Below the pieces are notes generated by a model, which saw only the letters and a list, made by a program, of their open reading frames with translations, ran no database searches and was not told where the DNA came from. Both the position numbers and the translations under genes were made by a program. This document shows positions 4,894 through 5,242 of a DNA stretch of 5,242 nt, piece after piece; positions within the stretch are counted from its first letter, which is position 1, and every line of letters starts with the position of its first letter. Origin of the DNA: Clostridia bacterium (GTDB lineage Bacteria; Bacillota; Clostridia; Christensenellales; Borkfalkiaceae); assembly GCA_017421905.1 (NCBI GenBank), contig JAFOHH010000040.1:1-5242 (forward strand). Direction: 5' to 3'.

Positions 4894-5242
4894 ATGGAAA
4901 ACCGTACGGCATACAGCGCGCTTGCCTCGTGCTACGACGCGCTGATGAAAGAAGAAGATTACGCCGCGCAAACGGCGCACCTTACCGCCCTGCTTAAAGC
5001 GCACGGCGCAGGCAAAAAAGGGTTAGATCTTGGCTGCGGCAGCGGCACGTTTACCCTTGCCCTAGCAAAGGCGGGCTATCGCATGACAGGTGTCGATCTC
5101 TCGCAAGAAATGCTCACGGTTGCGCAAAATCGTTGCGCGGGCTATCCCGTATCCTTTTTCCTGCAGGATATCGCCTCCTTGCGCCTGCCCGAAAAGTACG
5201 ATTTTATGACGGCTGTTACCGATGGGTTTAATTACGTTCCCC
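4894..5242 (+). CDS. Class I SAM-dependent methyltransferase, 3' part beyond the window
   Basis: The first 116 codons are present and the frame is open to the edge. The protein begins MENRTAYSALASCYDALM, a common opening in small Bacillota methyltransferases. GLDLGCGSGTF (43-53) is the glycine-rich motif I that binds S-adenosylmethionine. VDLSQEML (68-75) holds the acidic residue expected to contact the SAM ribose. LQDIASLRLPEKYDF (90-104) and the following DGFNYV (110-115) resemble motifs III-IV of Methyltransf_25-type enzymes such as YqeM. The acceptor substrate cannot be told. The ATG is preceded by AAAGGAAG (4882-4889). It follows the membrane protein by 43 nt and probably depends on its promoter or one inside that gene. 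Confidence 0.9.
   Translation, partial: MENRTAYSALASCYDALMKEEDYAAQTAHLTALLKAHGAGKKGLDLGCGSGTFTLALAKAGYRMTGVDLSQEMLTVAQNRCAGYPVSFFLQDIASLRLPEKYDFMTAVTDGFNYVP

Noticed and set aside
4368..5004. Several - strand frames of 80-90 codons opposite the membrane protein tail and the methyltransferase start.
   Set aside because: They are antisense to well-supported genes, rich in Phe/Ser/Arg from reverse-complementing Lys/Glu-rich codons, and lack convincing starts.
1..5242. A search by eye for CRISPR repeats, insertion-sequence ends, tRNA-adjacent attachment-site duplications, toxin-antitoxin pairs and retron-like structures.
   Set aside because: No spaced direct repeats, transposase or integrase fragments, or duplicated tRNA 3' ends were seen. 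Every stretch is explained by housekeeping genes or short intergenic regions.

Overview
The window looks like ordinary chromosomal DNA from a Bacillota, most likely a member of the Clostridia of moderate GC content. The basis is tRNA genes with encoded CCA ends, strong AGGAGG-type ribosome binding sites, SigA-type promoters with 17-bp spacers, U-tailed intrinsic terminators, and a YesL/DUF624-like membrane protein. The assignment below phylum level is an inference from style, not from a marker gene. I see no mobile element, CRISPR array, phage gene or obvious defence system.

Layout. Positions 1-380 hold a tRNA cluster on the + strand: the 3' part of tRNA-Val(TAC), then tRNA-Gly(GCC), a terminator-like hairpin, tRNA-Cys(GCA) and tRNA-Leu(TAA). 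A second terminator (416-439) ends the cluster. A near-consensus promoter (474-502) then drives a cytidylate kinase-like P-loop protein (554-1240, +), which ends at a strong terminator (1296-1333).

Next come two lysine/diaminopimelate biosynthesis genes on the - strand. asd (2383-3390) is upstream and dapA (1338-2225) is downstream. Asd makes aspartate semialdehyde, and DapA condenses it with pyruvate, so the two catalyse successive steps at the entry to the branch that supplies lysine and, in most bacteria, meso-diaminopimelate for peptidoglycan. They are separated by 157 nt containing an intrinsic terminator that faces the direction of transcription, so they may not be a simple two-gene operon. 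asd has its own strong promoter and a leader of only about 27 nt, too short for a lysine riboswitch.

The asd promoter is back-to-back with a promoter for a 426-residue membrane protein (3570-4850, +). That protein has six predicted membrane segments related in style to YesL/DUF624, plus a charged, probably cytoplasmic tail of about 140 residues. A 12-bp hairpin starts right after its stop codon. A class I SAM-dependent methyltransferase then begins at 4894 and runs off the right edge.

The window is mostly conventional. The least understood items are the kinase-like protein without a Walker-A lysine, the long-tailed membrane protein, and several hairpins placed where a simple operon model would not put them.
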